Below, in pieces: positions 53,383-63,478 of a DNA stretch of 64,000 nucleotides. Source of the stretch: Sphingomonas sp. Leaf339 (lineage in GTDB: Bacteria > Pseudomonadota > Alphaproteobacteria > Sphingomonadales > Sphingomonadaceae). The notes under the pieces were generated by a model that was given only the letters and a program-made list of their open reading frames with translations, searched no databases and was not told the origin of the DNA. The position numbers and the translations under genes are program-made. The stretch lies in NCBI RefSeq assembly GCF_001426195.1, contig NZ_LMRS01000001.1, positions 436,501 to 500,500 of the forward strand, in the 5' to 3' direction. The first letter of the stretch is position 1. The number at the start of each line of letters is the position of its first letter.

Positions 53383-53405
53383 CAACTAACCAGATAGGAT
53401 AGTTG
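53383..53405. promoter_or_regulatory. Inverted repeat upstream of the muramidase gene
   Basis: CAACTA and TAGTTG form perfect 6-base arms 11 bases apart, 30 bases before the muramidase start. It could be an operator for the lysis cassette. AT-content is higher than its surroundings. Confidence 0.35.
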
Positions 53406-53434
53406 GTCACCCTCAATCACGAATGGGGGCGGCC

Positions 53435-53983
53435 ATGAACATCGATAAACTGATCGACGCGGTGATCGATCGCGAGGGCGGGTATGTCGATCATCCGGCG
53501 GATCGCGGCGGCGCGACCCGTTGGGGTATCACCGTCGCGGTAGCGCGCGCGCATGGCTGGCGCGGCGACATGCGGCATTTTCCGCGCAGTGCGGCGGCGA
53601 CGATCTATCGCCGGCTCTACTGGGACCGGCCGAGGCTGGACGCGGTGGCGGCGCGCGCGCCGCTGGTCGCGGCCGAGCTGTTCGACACGGGCGTCAACAT
53701 GGGGCCGGCGACCGCCGTCCTGTTCCTGCAACGCGTGCTGAACGCGCTCAATCGCGGCGCCACCGATTACGCCGATCTGACGCTCGACGGCCGCATCGGC
53801 CCGGCGACGCTGGCCGCGTTCGACGCCTTCCTCCGCACGCGCCGTGCTATCGGGGAGAACGTGCTGTTGAAGGCGATCGAGGCGTTGCAGGGCGCCCGCT
53901 ACCTGACGCTCGCCGAAAAGCGCCCGGCTAATGAGGCGTTCCTCTATGGCTGGCTGGCGAACCGGGTGGGGGAACCGGCATGA
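53435..53983 (+). CDS. Glycoside hydrolase family 108 N-acetylmuramidase (phage-type endolysin)
   Basis: 182 residues. The ATG at 53435 (MNIDKLIDAVIDREGGYVDHP) has GGGGGCGG upstream. The catalytic Glu is in the DREGGYVDHPADRGGATRWGIT motif typical of GH108 (ZliS type), followed by a peptidoglycan-binding-like segment (TLDGRIGPATLAAFDAFL). No signal peptide, so release depends on the holin-like protein encoded immediately downstream (4-base overlap). Phage lysis gene or a domesticated copy. Confidence 0.9.
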   Translation: MNIDKLIDAVIDREGGYVDHPADRGGATRWGITVAVARAHGWRGDMRHFPRSAAATIYRRLYWDRPRLDAVAARAPLVAAELFDTGVNMGPATAVLFLQRVLNALNRGATDYADLTLDGRIGPATLAAFDAFLRTRRAIGENVLLKAIEALQGARYLTLAEKRPANEAFLYGWLANRVGEPA

Positions 53984-54198
53984 GCGAGCAACGACTGCGC
54001 TACCGCGCGTTCCTCGCCGTCGTGCTGGCCACGCTGGTGGTCGCGCTGGCGCCGATCATCGTGTCGGGACTGCTCGGCAAGGTACTGCCCGATGGCCTGA
54101 TCGCCACGTCGGACAAGGTGACGACGGGTCTCGTCACGCTGCTCGGCACGATCGGCGGCCTGTTGTTCCGCCGCGTCGATACGGGGACGGAGCGGTGA
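53980..54198 (+). CDS. Holin-like small membrane protein
   Basis: 72 residues with two hydrophobic segments (FLAVVLATLVVALAPIIVSGLL and VTTGLVTLLGTIGGLLF) and a charged tail. The size, topology and position directly after the muramidase (ATGA overlap) indicate a holin. It overlaps the next gene as GTGA. I do not recognise a particular holin family. Confidence 0.7.
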   Translation: MSEQRLRYRAFLAVVLATLVVALAPIIVSGLLGKVLPDGLIATSDKVTTGLVTLLGTIGGLLFRRVDTGTER

Positions 54199-54503
54199 GG
54201 GCGGCGCTGCTCCCGGTTGCTGCGCTGTGCCTGAACGGGTGCGCGGCTGACTCGACGCAAACCACGATGGCGGATTCGCCGATCGTCCGCCTGCAACGCG
54301 CCCATGAAGCGGCGCGCGCCGTCTCCCTGCTGTTCCGGCCGTATCTGTCGCCAGCGCAAACCGCGCGGATCGATGCGCTCGGCCTGCTGGTCGATCGCGC
54401 GCTGGCGGCGGCGCAGGTCGCCCACGACCGGGCGTCCCGGCGGGCCGCGCTCACCGACGCGGCGGCCGCCGCCAATGCCTATCGGCTCGCCACCGGCGGC
54501 TGA
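54195..54503 (+). CDS. Small lipoprotein of the lysis cassette (spanin-like)
   Basis: 102 residues from a GTG overlapping the holin stop. A signal peptide with lipobox LCLNGC is followed by a helical, Ala-rich region (VRLQRAHEAARAVSLLF, then LLVDRALAAAQVAHDRASRR) likely to form a coiled coil. The placement after endolysin and holin is where phages encode spanins that join inner and outer membranes at lysis. Spanin identity is inferred from position and lipobox only. Confidence 0.65.
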   Translation: MRAALLPVAALCLNGCAADSTQTTMADSPIVRLQRAHEAARAVSLLFRPYLSPAQTARIDALGLLVDRALAAAQVAHDRASRRAALTDAAAAANAYRLATGG

Positions 54504-54528
54504 TCCTTTCCCTTGTTTATTCGGAGAC

Positions 54529-56034
54529 ATGATGATGCTGACGATCGCCAGCGATCTTTCCAATTTCACGTTGTCGGCGGGTGAGCCGTTCCTGCTCGAC
54601 GTCCAGTTCCTCGACCCCGCCGGCGCAGTGATGCCGCTTGCGAGCCGCGCGTTCGTGCTGTCGTTCTATGGCGATGGTCGCGAAACGGTCGATTCGATCG
54701 CCGGGCAGCCGATGGCCGATGTCAGCGGCGCGTTCGTCCGCTTCGCCCGCGACGGTCGCCTGTCGGAGGCACTGTACGGCCAGCCAGTGATCGCCGAACT
54801 GGCGGAGCGATACCGGCTGGGCCGCGACGTGATCGCGACCGGCCTGATGACGGTGGCGGCGTCGGCGGGTGGCGTCGCGTCGCTCGACGGCGGCGTGACG
54901 GGCGCGATGGTCACGCGCGTGACGATCCGCGTGGGCGCCGATGGCGCGGCCTTCACGCAGCGACCGGTGCCGTTCGACGGCGGGGTCGCCGTACCGCCGC
55001 CCGCCGTCACGCTAGGGGCATTGAGCCTGTCCGGCGCGCTGACGGCGGGAACGGCGTCCACCGGGACGATCGCGGGGGCGGCGGACGGATCGACGCTGAC
55101 CACCGACCTGCCGGGCTTGACGATCGACAGCGCCGCCCGTCGCTATGGGTTCGACGGCGTCGCGGCCGGCGGCGTCGCCGGATCGCTGACCGAGACGCTT
55201 GCCGGCGCGACCGGATCACCCCGATCGACCACGGCCGCCATCGTCGCGGCACCAGCCCCGACACCCACGCCCACGCCCACACCCAAGCCAACCGACGTCG
55301 TGCTCGCGCCGTATATCGCGGGGCCGACCAACGCCGGAACGCTATCCAGCCTAGGCTATCGCGACACCGGATCGGCGGCCCAGACGGTCGGCGCGCGGTT
55401 CCGCCGGGCGACCAACACGGCCGATTTCTATTTCCGGATGACCGGGTCGGACGACGGGATGGTGTTCCGGATCATCGACGACGATCATTACCGTCTGTCG
55501 CGGCTGGCCGGCGGCGTGATGGATGACGTCAGCGGTTTCACCTATCGCACCTTCGCGCCGCGACTGGTGGCACAGCCCGGCACCGCGATGATCGCGTTGC
55601 AGACGGCGCCGGATGGCAGCGCCGGCTTCTATCAGGACGGCGTGCTGGTATCGGCATGGGTGTCGGCGGAGCTGCTCGACGCCTTGCAACCGGTACGCGG
55701 CACTGGCGTGCGCTTCGTCGTTACCGTCGGGCCGGCGATGGCGGACGTGACCTGGGGCGCGCTGGTCGCGCCGCTGGCGATCCGGTCGGCGACGTTCGAT
55801 GCCGCCACCCGCACGATCGATCTGGCGATCGACTATAGCGGCAGTCCCGATGGCTATGACCATGCGCTCGACGGCGGCAACTGGACGCCCGCGCCAACGC
55901 TGTCGTCATCCGCCGCCGGGCAGGCGGTGGTCCGGGTGCCGGCACTGGCGGCGGCCTATCGCGGCACCGTGTCGGTCGCCTTGCGTCAGCGGAACCTGCC
56001 ATCGGTCACGGCGACCGTCACCGTCAGCGTTTAA
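54529..56034 (+). CDS. Modular protein of unknown function after the lysis cassette
   Basis: 501 residues. Three consecutive ATGs (54529-54537) follow GGAG; the third has the best spacing. Residues 1-150 are beta-rich (LTIASDLSNFTLSAGEPFLL, GRETVDSIAGQPMADV). Residues 165-240 are Thr/Gly/Ala-rich and Ig-like. A (TP)n linker APTPTPTPTPKPT sits at about 245-255. The rest is a beta-sandwich of the lectin/LamG sort (FRRATNTADFYFRM, DDGMVFRIIDDDHYRLSR), ending in an Ig-like region. No signal peptide. It could be a phage tail-tip or receptor-binding protein. Its stop overlaps the convergent GT39 stop by 3 bases. Confidence 0.7.
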   Translation: MMMLTIASDLSNFTLSAGEPFLLDVQFLDPAGAVMPLASRAFVLSFYGDGRETVDSIAGQPMADVSGAFVRFARDGRLSEALYGQPVIAELAERYRLGRDVIATGLMTVAASAGGVASLDGGVTGAMVTRVTIRVGADGAAFTQRPVPFDGGVAVPPPAVTLGALSLSGALTAGTASTGTIAGAADGSTLTTDLPGLTIDSAARRYGFDGVAAGGVAGSLTETLAGATGSPRSTTAAIVAAPAPTPTPTPTPKPTDVVLAPYIAGPTNAGTLSSLGYRDTGSAAQTVGARFRRATNTADFYFRMTGSDDGMVFRIIDDDHYRLSRLAGGVMDDVSGFTYRTFAPRLVAQPGTAMIALQTAPDGSAGFYQDGVLVSAWVSAELLDALQPVRGTGVRFVVTVGPAMADVTWGALVAPLAIRSATFDAATRTIDLAIDYSGSPDGYDHALDGGNWTPAPTLSSSAAGQAVVRVPALAAAYRGTVSVALRQRNLPSVTATVTVSV

Positions 56035-57518
56035 GGCCGGGCGAGCGGCCGCAGGCGATACACCGATTGCGGCAACTCGCCGATCTGCACGGTGCCGACC
56101 AGATCATACCGTGTGGCGACCGCCCGTTCGACCAGGACCCGCGTCGCCGGATTGGTCGCGGGCTTCGGCGCCCGCATCACGATCACGCCAGGTCGCGCGG
56201 CCAGCAACCGCGCGACCTCGGCCACCGGATCGATGCCCGTTCCCCTAATCTCGCTGATCTGGCCCAGATGGCTGCGAAAAACGTACCGGGTCGGCAGGCA
56301 CGACCGCGTCAGATAATACAGGATAGGTTCCGCCCCGAACGTGAACAGGCAACCGCGTGGTGCCGGCCCGATCATATCGACCAGCCGCGTGATCTGCGCC
56401 GCCGTCCCGCGTCGCTCGACCCTTACAACGGACATCGTGACCCCACCGATCGCCCCGAAGATCAGAACCACGGCCACCACCTGCCGGCTTGCCCAGCGGC
56501 AATGGCGATCCAGCCCCAGCGCCGCTGCGATCGACAGCGGCAAAGCGAGCGGCAACCAGTACAACAGTTCGCACGTCCCCATGATGTAGATCGCGACCAG
56601 CGCCGCGCCCACCCAGGCGAGCGGCCAGGCACCACGCCGCCGTCCTCGCCACGCCATCAGCAACAGCGGGGCCGACAGCGCCAGCGCACCCGCCACCTTG
56701 GGCACGTCGGTCCAGAACGTGTCGTCGTCCTGCTGTCCGAAGATCGACAGGAAATTGGCGAACACGAACGCCGCGTCATGGCCGGCAAGCGCATAGACGC
56801 TCCAGGCAAGCGCGGTCGGCACCAGCGCGGCGGCGACCCAGCAGGCGGCGTCGATCGCCAGTCCCGGCAACGGCCGCTCCGCCCGGTACGGCGTCCACAT
56901 CAGCGTCAGGCCAAAGAAGATGCCCTCGAACATCGCGGTGTATTTCACCTGCATCGCCACGCCGACGAGCAGCATGGCCAGCGTCCCCCGCTCGCGTACG
57001 CGATCCTTGGCCGCCATCGCATCGACCACGATCAGCGCCGCGCCGGCCATCAGCGCGTTGCCCCACACCGCGGACTGCCCGCCCGCCCCATCGAACACGA
57101 CCAGCCAGATCAGATAGAACAGCCCCCCGGCAAAGGCGGCATCGCGCGTCGTGAACCGCCCGGCGATCCGTGTCACCAGAAACGCGGTGCCCGCCGCCGT
57201 CAATGTCGCGGCCAACTGGTACATCAGAATGCCGTTGCCGCCGATCGACCGGATCGCGGCAAAGATCAGGAACAGCCCCACCGGCTTGCGATCGAAGATA
57301 TCGACGAACGGCCATGCGCCGTGCAGCATCCGGTCGCCGACCAGCAGATAGAATTGCTCGTCGCTATGGATCACCGGATTGCCGTACAGCGCCCCGCGCG
57401 TCGCGATCGCGGCGGCCAGCAGCAGCAGGAACTGCGCGGTGGCGGACGCGGGCACGCGCCAGTCCCGCCAGGCCGGCTGAAGAAGGACGACGGGCCGGAT
57501 CGAGACGGAAGACGACAT
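56031..57518 (-). CDS. GT39-like integral membrane glycosyltransferase
   Basis: 495 residues with about 11 membrane helices. The first periplasmic loop has the GT39/ArnT-like acid motif NPVIHSDEQFYLLVGDRML and the later DIFDRKPVGLFLIF. The C-terminal ~110 residues form a periplasmic domain (GCLFTFGAEPILYYL, VIVMRAPKPATNP). Such enzymes move a sugar from a polyprenyl-phosphate onto protein, lipid A or another glycolipid. It may act on the surface structure built by the cluster at 43722-53295, but that is only proximity. Confidence 0.85.
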   Translation of the reverse strand: MSSSVSIRPVVLLQPAWRDWRVPASATAQFLLLLAAAIATRGALYGNPVIHSDEQFYLLVGDRMLHGAWPFVDIFDRKPVGLFLIFAAIRSIGGNGILMYQLAATLTAAGTAFLVTRIAGRFTTRDAAFAGGLFYLIWLVVFDGAGGQSAVWGNALMAGAALIVVDAMAAKDRVRERGTLAMLLVGVAMQVKYTAMFEGIFFGLTLMWTPYRAERPLPGLAIDAACWVAAALVPTALAWSVYALAGHDAAFVFANFLSIFGQQDDDTFWTDVPKVAGALALSAPLLLMAWRGRRRGAWPLAWVGAALVAIYIMGTCELLYWLPLALPLSIAAALGLDRHCRWASRQVVAVVLIFGAIGGVTMSVVRVERRGTAAQITRLVDMIGPAPRGCLFTFGAEPILYYLTRSCLPTRYVFRSHLGQISEIRGTGIDPVAEVARLLAARPGVIVMRAPKPATNPATRVLVERAVATRYDLVGTVQIGELPQSVYRLRPLARP

Positions 57519-57574
57519 CGCCGCTGCCCCTAGTGCCGAACCGGGCGCGTGTCTGCCATGTCCGCGGTATAATT

Positions 57575-59107
57575 CTACAGACAGGCCTCCAGATACGCCT
57601 GATCGAAGCCGAACTGCTTGGCCTTTTCCAGCGTATAGGGGCGCAGGCCCATCGATCGGTACTCACCGATTATCTTGCCGTCGGCGCTTTCGTCCAGATA
57701 TTCGAACTTGAACAGCTCCTGCGTCACGATCACCGGGCCTTCCATGCCGATGACTTCGGTGACGTTGGTGACACGGCGCGACCCGTCGCGCAGGCGCTTC
57801 ACCTGGATGATGAGTTCGACCGAATCGGCGATCTGGCGGCTGATCGCTTCCTTGGGCACCTTGATGTCCGACATCATCACCATGTTCTCCATCCGGGCCA
57901 GCGCCTCGCGCGGGGAGTTGGCGTGGAGGGTGCACATCGATCCGTCGTGGCCGGTGTTCATCGCCGCCAGCATGTCGAAACATTCGGAGCCACGGATTTC
58001 GCCCAGGATGATCCGGTCCGGCCGCATACGCAGCGCGTTCTTCACCAGATCGCGGATCGAGATCTCGCCCTGACCCTCCAGATTGGCCGGCCGGGTTTCC
58101 AGCGGCAGCCAGTGCGGCTGCTGCAGGCGAAGCTCGGCCGCGTCCTCGATCGTCAGCACGCGCTCACCCGGGTCGATCATCTTCGACAGGGCGTTCAGCA
58201 TCGTCGTCTTGCCCGAACCCGTGCCGCCGGAGATCACGACGTTGAACCGGCTGGCGCCCGCGATCTTCAGCGCGGTCGCCATCTTCGGGCTCATGCTGCC
58301 GAAACCTGCCATCATGTCGATGGTGATCGGCTTGGCGGAGAATTTACGGATCGAGATCGCCGTGCCGCGCAAGGACAGCGGCGGCACGATCACGTTGACG
58401 CGGCTGCCGTCCTTCAACCGGGCGTCGGCCAGCGGCGACGTCTGGTCGACCCGGCGGCCGACCGAATTGACGATGCGCTGCGCGATCTGGAACAGATGCT
58501 CCTCGTCGCGGAACTGCACCTGCGCCAGTTCCAGCTTGCCCTTGCGCTCGACATAGGTCTGGTCGGGGCCGTTGACCATGATGTCGCTGATGTTCGGATC
58601 GGCCAGCAGCTCCTCCAGCGGCCCCAGACCCAGCAGCTCGTCGACCAGCACCTTTTCCAGCGCGAACTGCTCGCGGCGGTTGAGGGTGAGCTTCAACTCG
58701 GCCAGCACCTCGCCGATGATCGGGCGGAATTCCTCGGCCAGCTCGTCCTTGCCCAGCGTCGCTGCGGCTTCCGGATCGACGCGTTCCAGCAGGCGGGGGA
58801 GAACCTGTTCCTTGATCTTGTGGATCGAGCTTTCGAACCCCTCGACCCGGCTGTTGCCCGCCTCGCCCGACGAATTCTGGCGATCGGACAGGCGCTGCAT
58901 CGCATCGACGGTCGCGCCCGACATGCCGACATCGCCGTCACCCGACAACGCGCCGAGATCGATCGGCGGAAATTGCTGGCCGCCCTCCTCGGCGCGTGTT
59001 TCGGTACGGGGCACCGGGCCGCCGCCCTGCATCGGCCGCGCGACGCCGAACGCCGGCCTCACCGGCTGACCACCACTCACGCCACTACGCCGACCGAACG
59101 CGCTCAT
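57575..59107 (-). CDS. cpaF: CpaF-type secretion/pilus ATPase
   Basis: 510 residues. ATG at 59107 with GAGAGG about 7 bases upstream. An N-terminal region (SAFGRRSGVSGGQPVRPAFG) precedes the T2S/T4P ATPase core: VDELLGLGPLEELLADPNIS, IMVNGPDQTYVERKGKL, SGGTGSGKTTMLNALSKMID (Walker A), RMRPDRIILGEIRGSECFD (Walker B and Asp box) and GHDGSMCTLHANSPREAL. CpaF powers Flp/Tad pilus assembly. Other cpa/tad genes are not seen beside it, so it is solitary in this window. Confidence 0.94.
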   Translation of the reverse strand: MSAFGRRSGVSGGQPVRPAFGVARPMQGGGPVPRTETRAEEGGQQFPPIDLGALSGDGDVGMSGATVDAMQRLSDRQNSSGEAGNSRVEGFESSIHKIKEQVLPRLLERVDPEAAATLGKDELAEEFRPIIGEVLAELKLTLNRREQFALEKVLVDELLGLGPLEELLADPNISDIMVNGPDQTYVERKGKLELAQVQFRDEEHLFQIAQRIVNSVGRRVDQTSPLADARLKDGSRVNVIVPPLSLRGTAISIRKFSAKPITIDMMAGFGSMSPKMATALKIAGASRFNVVISGGTGSGKTTMLNALSKMIDPGERVLTIEDAAELRLQQPHWLPLETRPANLEGQGEISIRDLVKNALRMRPDRIILGEIRGSECFDMLAAMNTGHDGSMCTLHANSPREALARMENMVMMSDIKVPKEAISRQIADSVELIIQVKRLRDGSRRVTNVTEVIGMEGPVIVTQELFKFEYLDESADGKIIGEYRSMGLRPYTLEKAKQFGFDQAYLEACL

Positions 59108-59160
59108 GCCCAAACCTCTCGAGTTGACCGAAGGGTTAAGGGCCAAGCTTTACCATTTAC

Positions 59161-60222
59161 CTAACCTGCCGTGCCGCCCCCGGCCTCGCGGTCCAGCAAC
59201 ACCCGCTTGCGGTCGGGGCCATAGGCATAGCCGCCGATCCCGCCATCGCCGCGCAGGATGCGGTGGCAGGGGATGATGACCGCTAGGTCATTCGCCCCGC
59301 ACGCACTGCCGACCGCGCGCATCGCGGTGGCGTGGCCGGCAAGCGCCGCCAGCTCGGTATAGCTGCGCGTCTCGCCCGGCGGGATCGTGCGCAGCGCCCG
59401 CCACACCGATTCCTGAAACGCCGTCCCGCGCACGTCGAGCGGCAGGTCGGCATCGCGCCCCGGCGTCTCGACCATCGCCACCACCTCGTTGGCCCACGCG
59501 TCCAGCGCCGCATCGCCCGGCCGGATCGTGGCGCGCGGGAAGTGCTGCGCCAGCGTCGTCTCGTCCTCGTCGAACGCCACGCGGCACAGCCCCTTGCCCG
59601 TCGCCGCGATCAGCAGCGGCCCCAGGCTGGTGTCGGCCCGCGTCCACCGGATCGTCTCACCCGGCGCGCCCCGCCGCCGCTGGGCGGGCGTCATGCCCAG
59701 TCGCGGCGCGGTTTCGTCGTAAAAGCGGCTGGGCGCGGCATAGCCCGCGTCATAGATCGCCGCCGTCACGCTGTCGCTCGTCGCCAGCACCGCGGCGGCG
59801 CGCTCGGCCCGGCGCGCACGCATATAGGCGGCGGGGCTGATCCCCGTCGCGCGCACGAACAGCCGCTGGAAATGATGCGGTGCATAGCCCACCCGCGCCG
59901 CCAGATCGGCCAGCGTCGGCGTCGCGCCGGTATCCAGCAGCGCGGCGGCCGCCGCCACCGCCGTCCGGTCGCGCGCCACCGCATCGGGCAGGCAACGCCT
60001 GCACGCGCGATACCCCGCCGCCCGCGCCGCGCCGCCATCGGCATAGAACCGGACATGCTCGCGCTTCGGACGCCGCGCCGGGCAGCTCGGCCGGCAATAG
60101 ATCTGCGTGCTGGTCACCGCGACGACGAAGCGATCGTCGGCGGCCCGGTCGCGCGCCGAAAAGGCGGCCCAGGCCGCGTCGGTATCGATGGTGGCGCCGT
60201 TATGATTCTCAGGGTCGTTCAT
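59161..60222 (-). CDS. ada: Ada: DNA methylphosphotriester/O6-methylguanine repair protein and regulator
   Basis: 353 residues, the usual full length. The N-terminal zinc site has Cys43, Cys47, Cys74 and Cys77 (IYCRPSCPARRP, YRACRRCLPD), shifted by five from the E. coli numbers. Cys43 would be the methylphosphotriester acceptor. AraC-type helix-turn-helix follows (LADLAARVGYAPHHFQRLF). The C-terminal methyltransferase has the acceptor Cys in VIIPCHRILRGDGG and the Arg finger region FQESVWRALRTIPPGETRSY. Repairs alkylated DNA and activates the adaptive response. It stands alone here. Confidence 0.96.
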   Translation of the reverse strand: MNDPENHNGATIDTDAAWAAFSARDRAADDRFVVAVTSTQIYCRPSCPARRPKREHVRFYADGGAARAAGYRACRRCLPDAVARDRTAVAAAAALLDTGATPTLADLAARVGYAPHHFQRLFVRATGISPAAYMRARRAERAAAVLATSDSVTAAIYDAGYAAPSRFYDETAPRLGMTPAQRRRGAPGETIRWTRADTSLGPLLIAATGKGLCRVAFDEDETTLAQHFPRATIRPGDAALDAWANEVVAMVETPGRDADLPLDVRGTAFQESVWRALRTIPPGETRSYTELAALAGHATAMRAVGSACGANDLAVIIPCHRILRGDGGIGGYAYGPDRKRVLLDREAGGGTAG

Positions 60223-60271
60223 GACACCGCTATAGCGCGTCCGTCGCGCCGGCTCATCCCGGCGCTTGCGA

Positions 60272-61192
60272 TCAAAGCGCGGCCATCCGCTTCACATCCG
60301 CCTCGCCGTCCGCCAGCGACCGTACGCGGCCCAGCCCCTTGCTGATGTCACCACCTGCCCGCGGCGAGAAGACGCGGGCGCGACTATAGAGGTCACCCGC
60401 CATCGCGTACCGCCCCTCCGCCTCCGCGCACAGCGCCAGGTTGAACAGCGTCGATCCGTTGTCGGGCGCCATCCGGTCGACATCCGCGAAGGTGCGGCAG
60501 GCGGCGGACTGGTCGGTCTTGGTCAGCCGCACCGCCTGATTGAACCGGTCGGCGGTGTCATGCGCCAACCCGTCACGGTTCTCCTGCACGCGGATCGTAT
60601 AGCGTTCGCGGTGCGGGGCGAGATCGAGCCGCACCGCCCGCGCGATCGATTCGGTCATCACGTCCACCGCCAGCTCGACGACCGGCTCGACGCCGCTATC
60701 CTCGCACCACGACCCGCTGTCGTCGCGCGTCTGTGGCATGGCATAGAGCGTCCGCCCGTCGCTGCGGCGGACCAGTTGCAGATCGGCACGCAACCGGATG
60801 GTCCGCGTCGTGCAGCCGACCCGGTACGACACCCGCCGCACGCATTTGCCGTCCTTCTTCTCGGTGCAGCGCTCACGCGCCTCGGTATAGTCGTTCTCCT
60901 CGACCGCGACATCGGCCTGTCCGCGCAACAGGCCATCGGGGCGCAGCGACGTCGGCACCAACCGGGGGTGCGGCACGCCGCTCGTCTCCAGTTCCTCCAG
61001 TTGCCGCTCGATCGCGATCCCCAGTTGCTCGCCCGCCCGCCCGGACAGCGTATCGACGCCGATCGTCGGCAGGAAACTGGCCTCCCGCGCGGTGGCGGCG
61101 AAGATGCCCTCGATGCGCAGCGTCTCGGCCCGGGCGGGCAGGGCGTTCGCAATTGCCACGATCGTCACTGCCATCCCCATCGCACCGCGCAT
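60272..61192 (-). CDS. Secreted protein of unknown function with TPR-like C-terminus
   Basis: 306 residues with a signal peptide ending LPARA. The middle (about 50-220) has beta-strand texture and several Cys (ARERCTEKKDGKCVRRVSYR, VGCTTRTIRLRADLQLVRRS, GSWCEDSGVEPVVELAVDVM), suggesting a disulfide-bonded periplasmic or outer-membrane domain. The last ~80 residues look like a TPR pair (TFADVDRMAPDNGSTLFNLA, LCAEAEGRYAMAGDLYSRA). I do not recognise the family. A weak resemblance to surface-exposed lipoprotein-like assembly proteins is not supported. It is divergent from the ATP synthase operon. Confidence 0.7.
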   Translation of the reverse strand: MRGAMGMAVTIVAIANALPARAETLRIEGIFAATAREASFLPTIGVDTLSGRAGEQLGIAIERQLEELETSGVPHPRLVPTSLRPDGLLRGQADVAVEENDYTEARERCTEKKDGKCVRRVSYRVGCTTRTIRLRADLQLVRRSDGRTLYAMPQTRDDSGSWCEDSGVEPVVELAVDVMTESIARAVRLDLAPHRERYTIRVQENRDGLAHDTADRFNQAVRLTKTDQSAACRTFADVDRMAPDNGSTLFNLALCAEAEGRYAMAGDLYSRARVFSPRAGGDISKGLGRVRSLADGEADVKRMAAL

Positions 61193-61369
61193 CGTCTGTA
61201 TCCCCGCTCGTTCAAGCGACCGATACGGCCCTGATCCTGAATGCGGACTGTCCGCCGTCTTGCATCCGCGCCACCCCCATGCTAGCCGCGCCGCAGCCTA
61301 TCGGCAGCGCTTTTCGGCGCTCCGTTTCCTATGGGCAAAACCGTTCTGATGACGAGGAATTCCGGGTCC

Positions 61370-63458
<2,089 letters not shown>

Positions 63459-63478
63459 ACATCTGACCGGATAGCAGC

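Noticed and set aside
55256-55290. Short tandem repeat as a possible CRISPR or phase-variable microsatellite
   Set aside because: It encodes a TP linker inside a reading frame, has no spacers, and the units are imperfect; treated as part of the modular protein.
61240-61330. Possible promoter (TTGCAT ... CTAGCC) for the ATP synthase operon
   Set aside because: The -10 is poor and several equally weak pairs exist nearby, so no promoter is listed.
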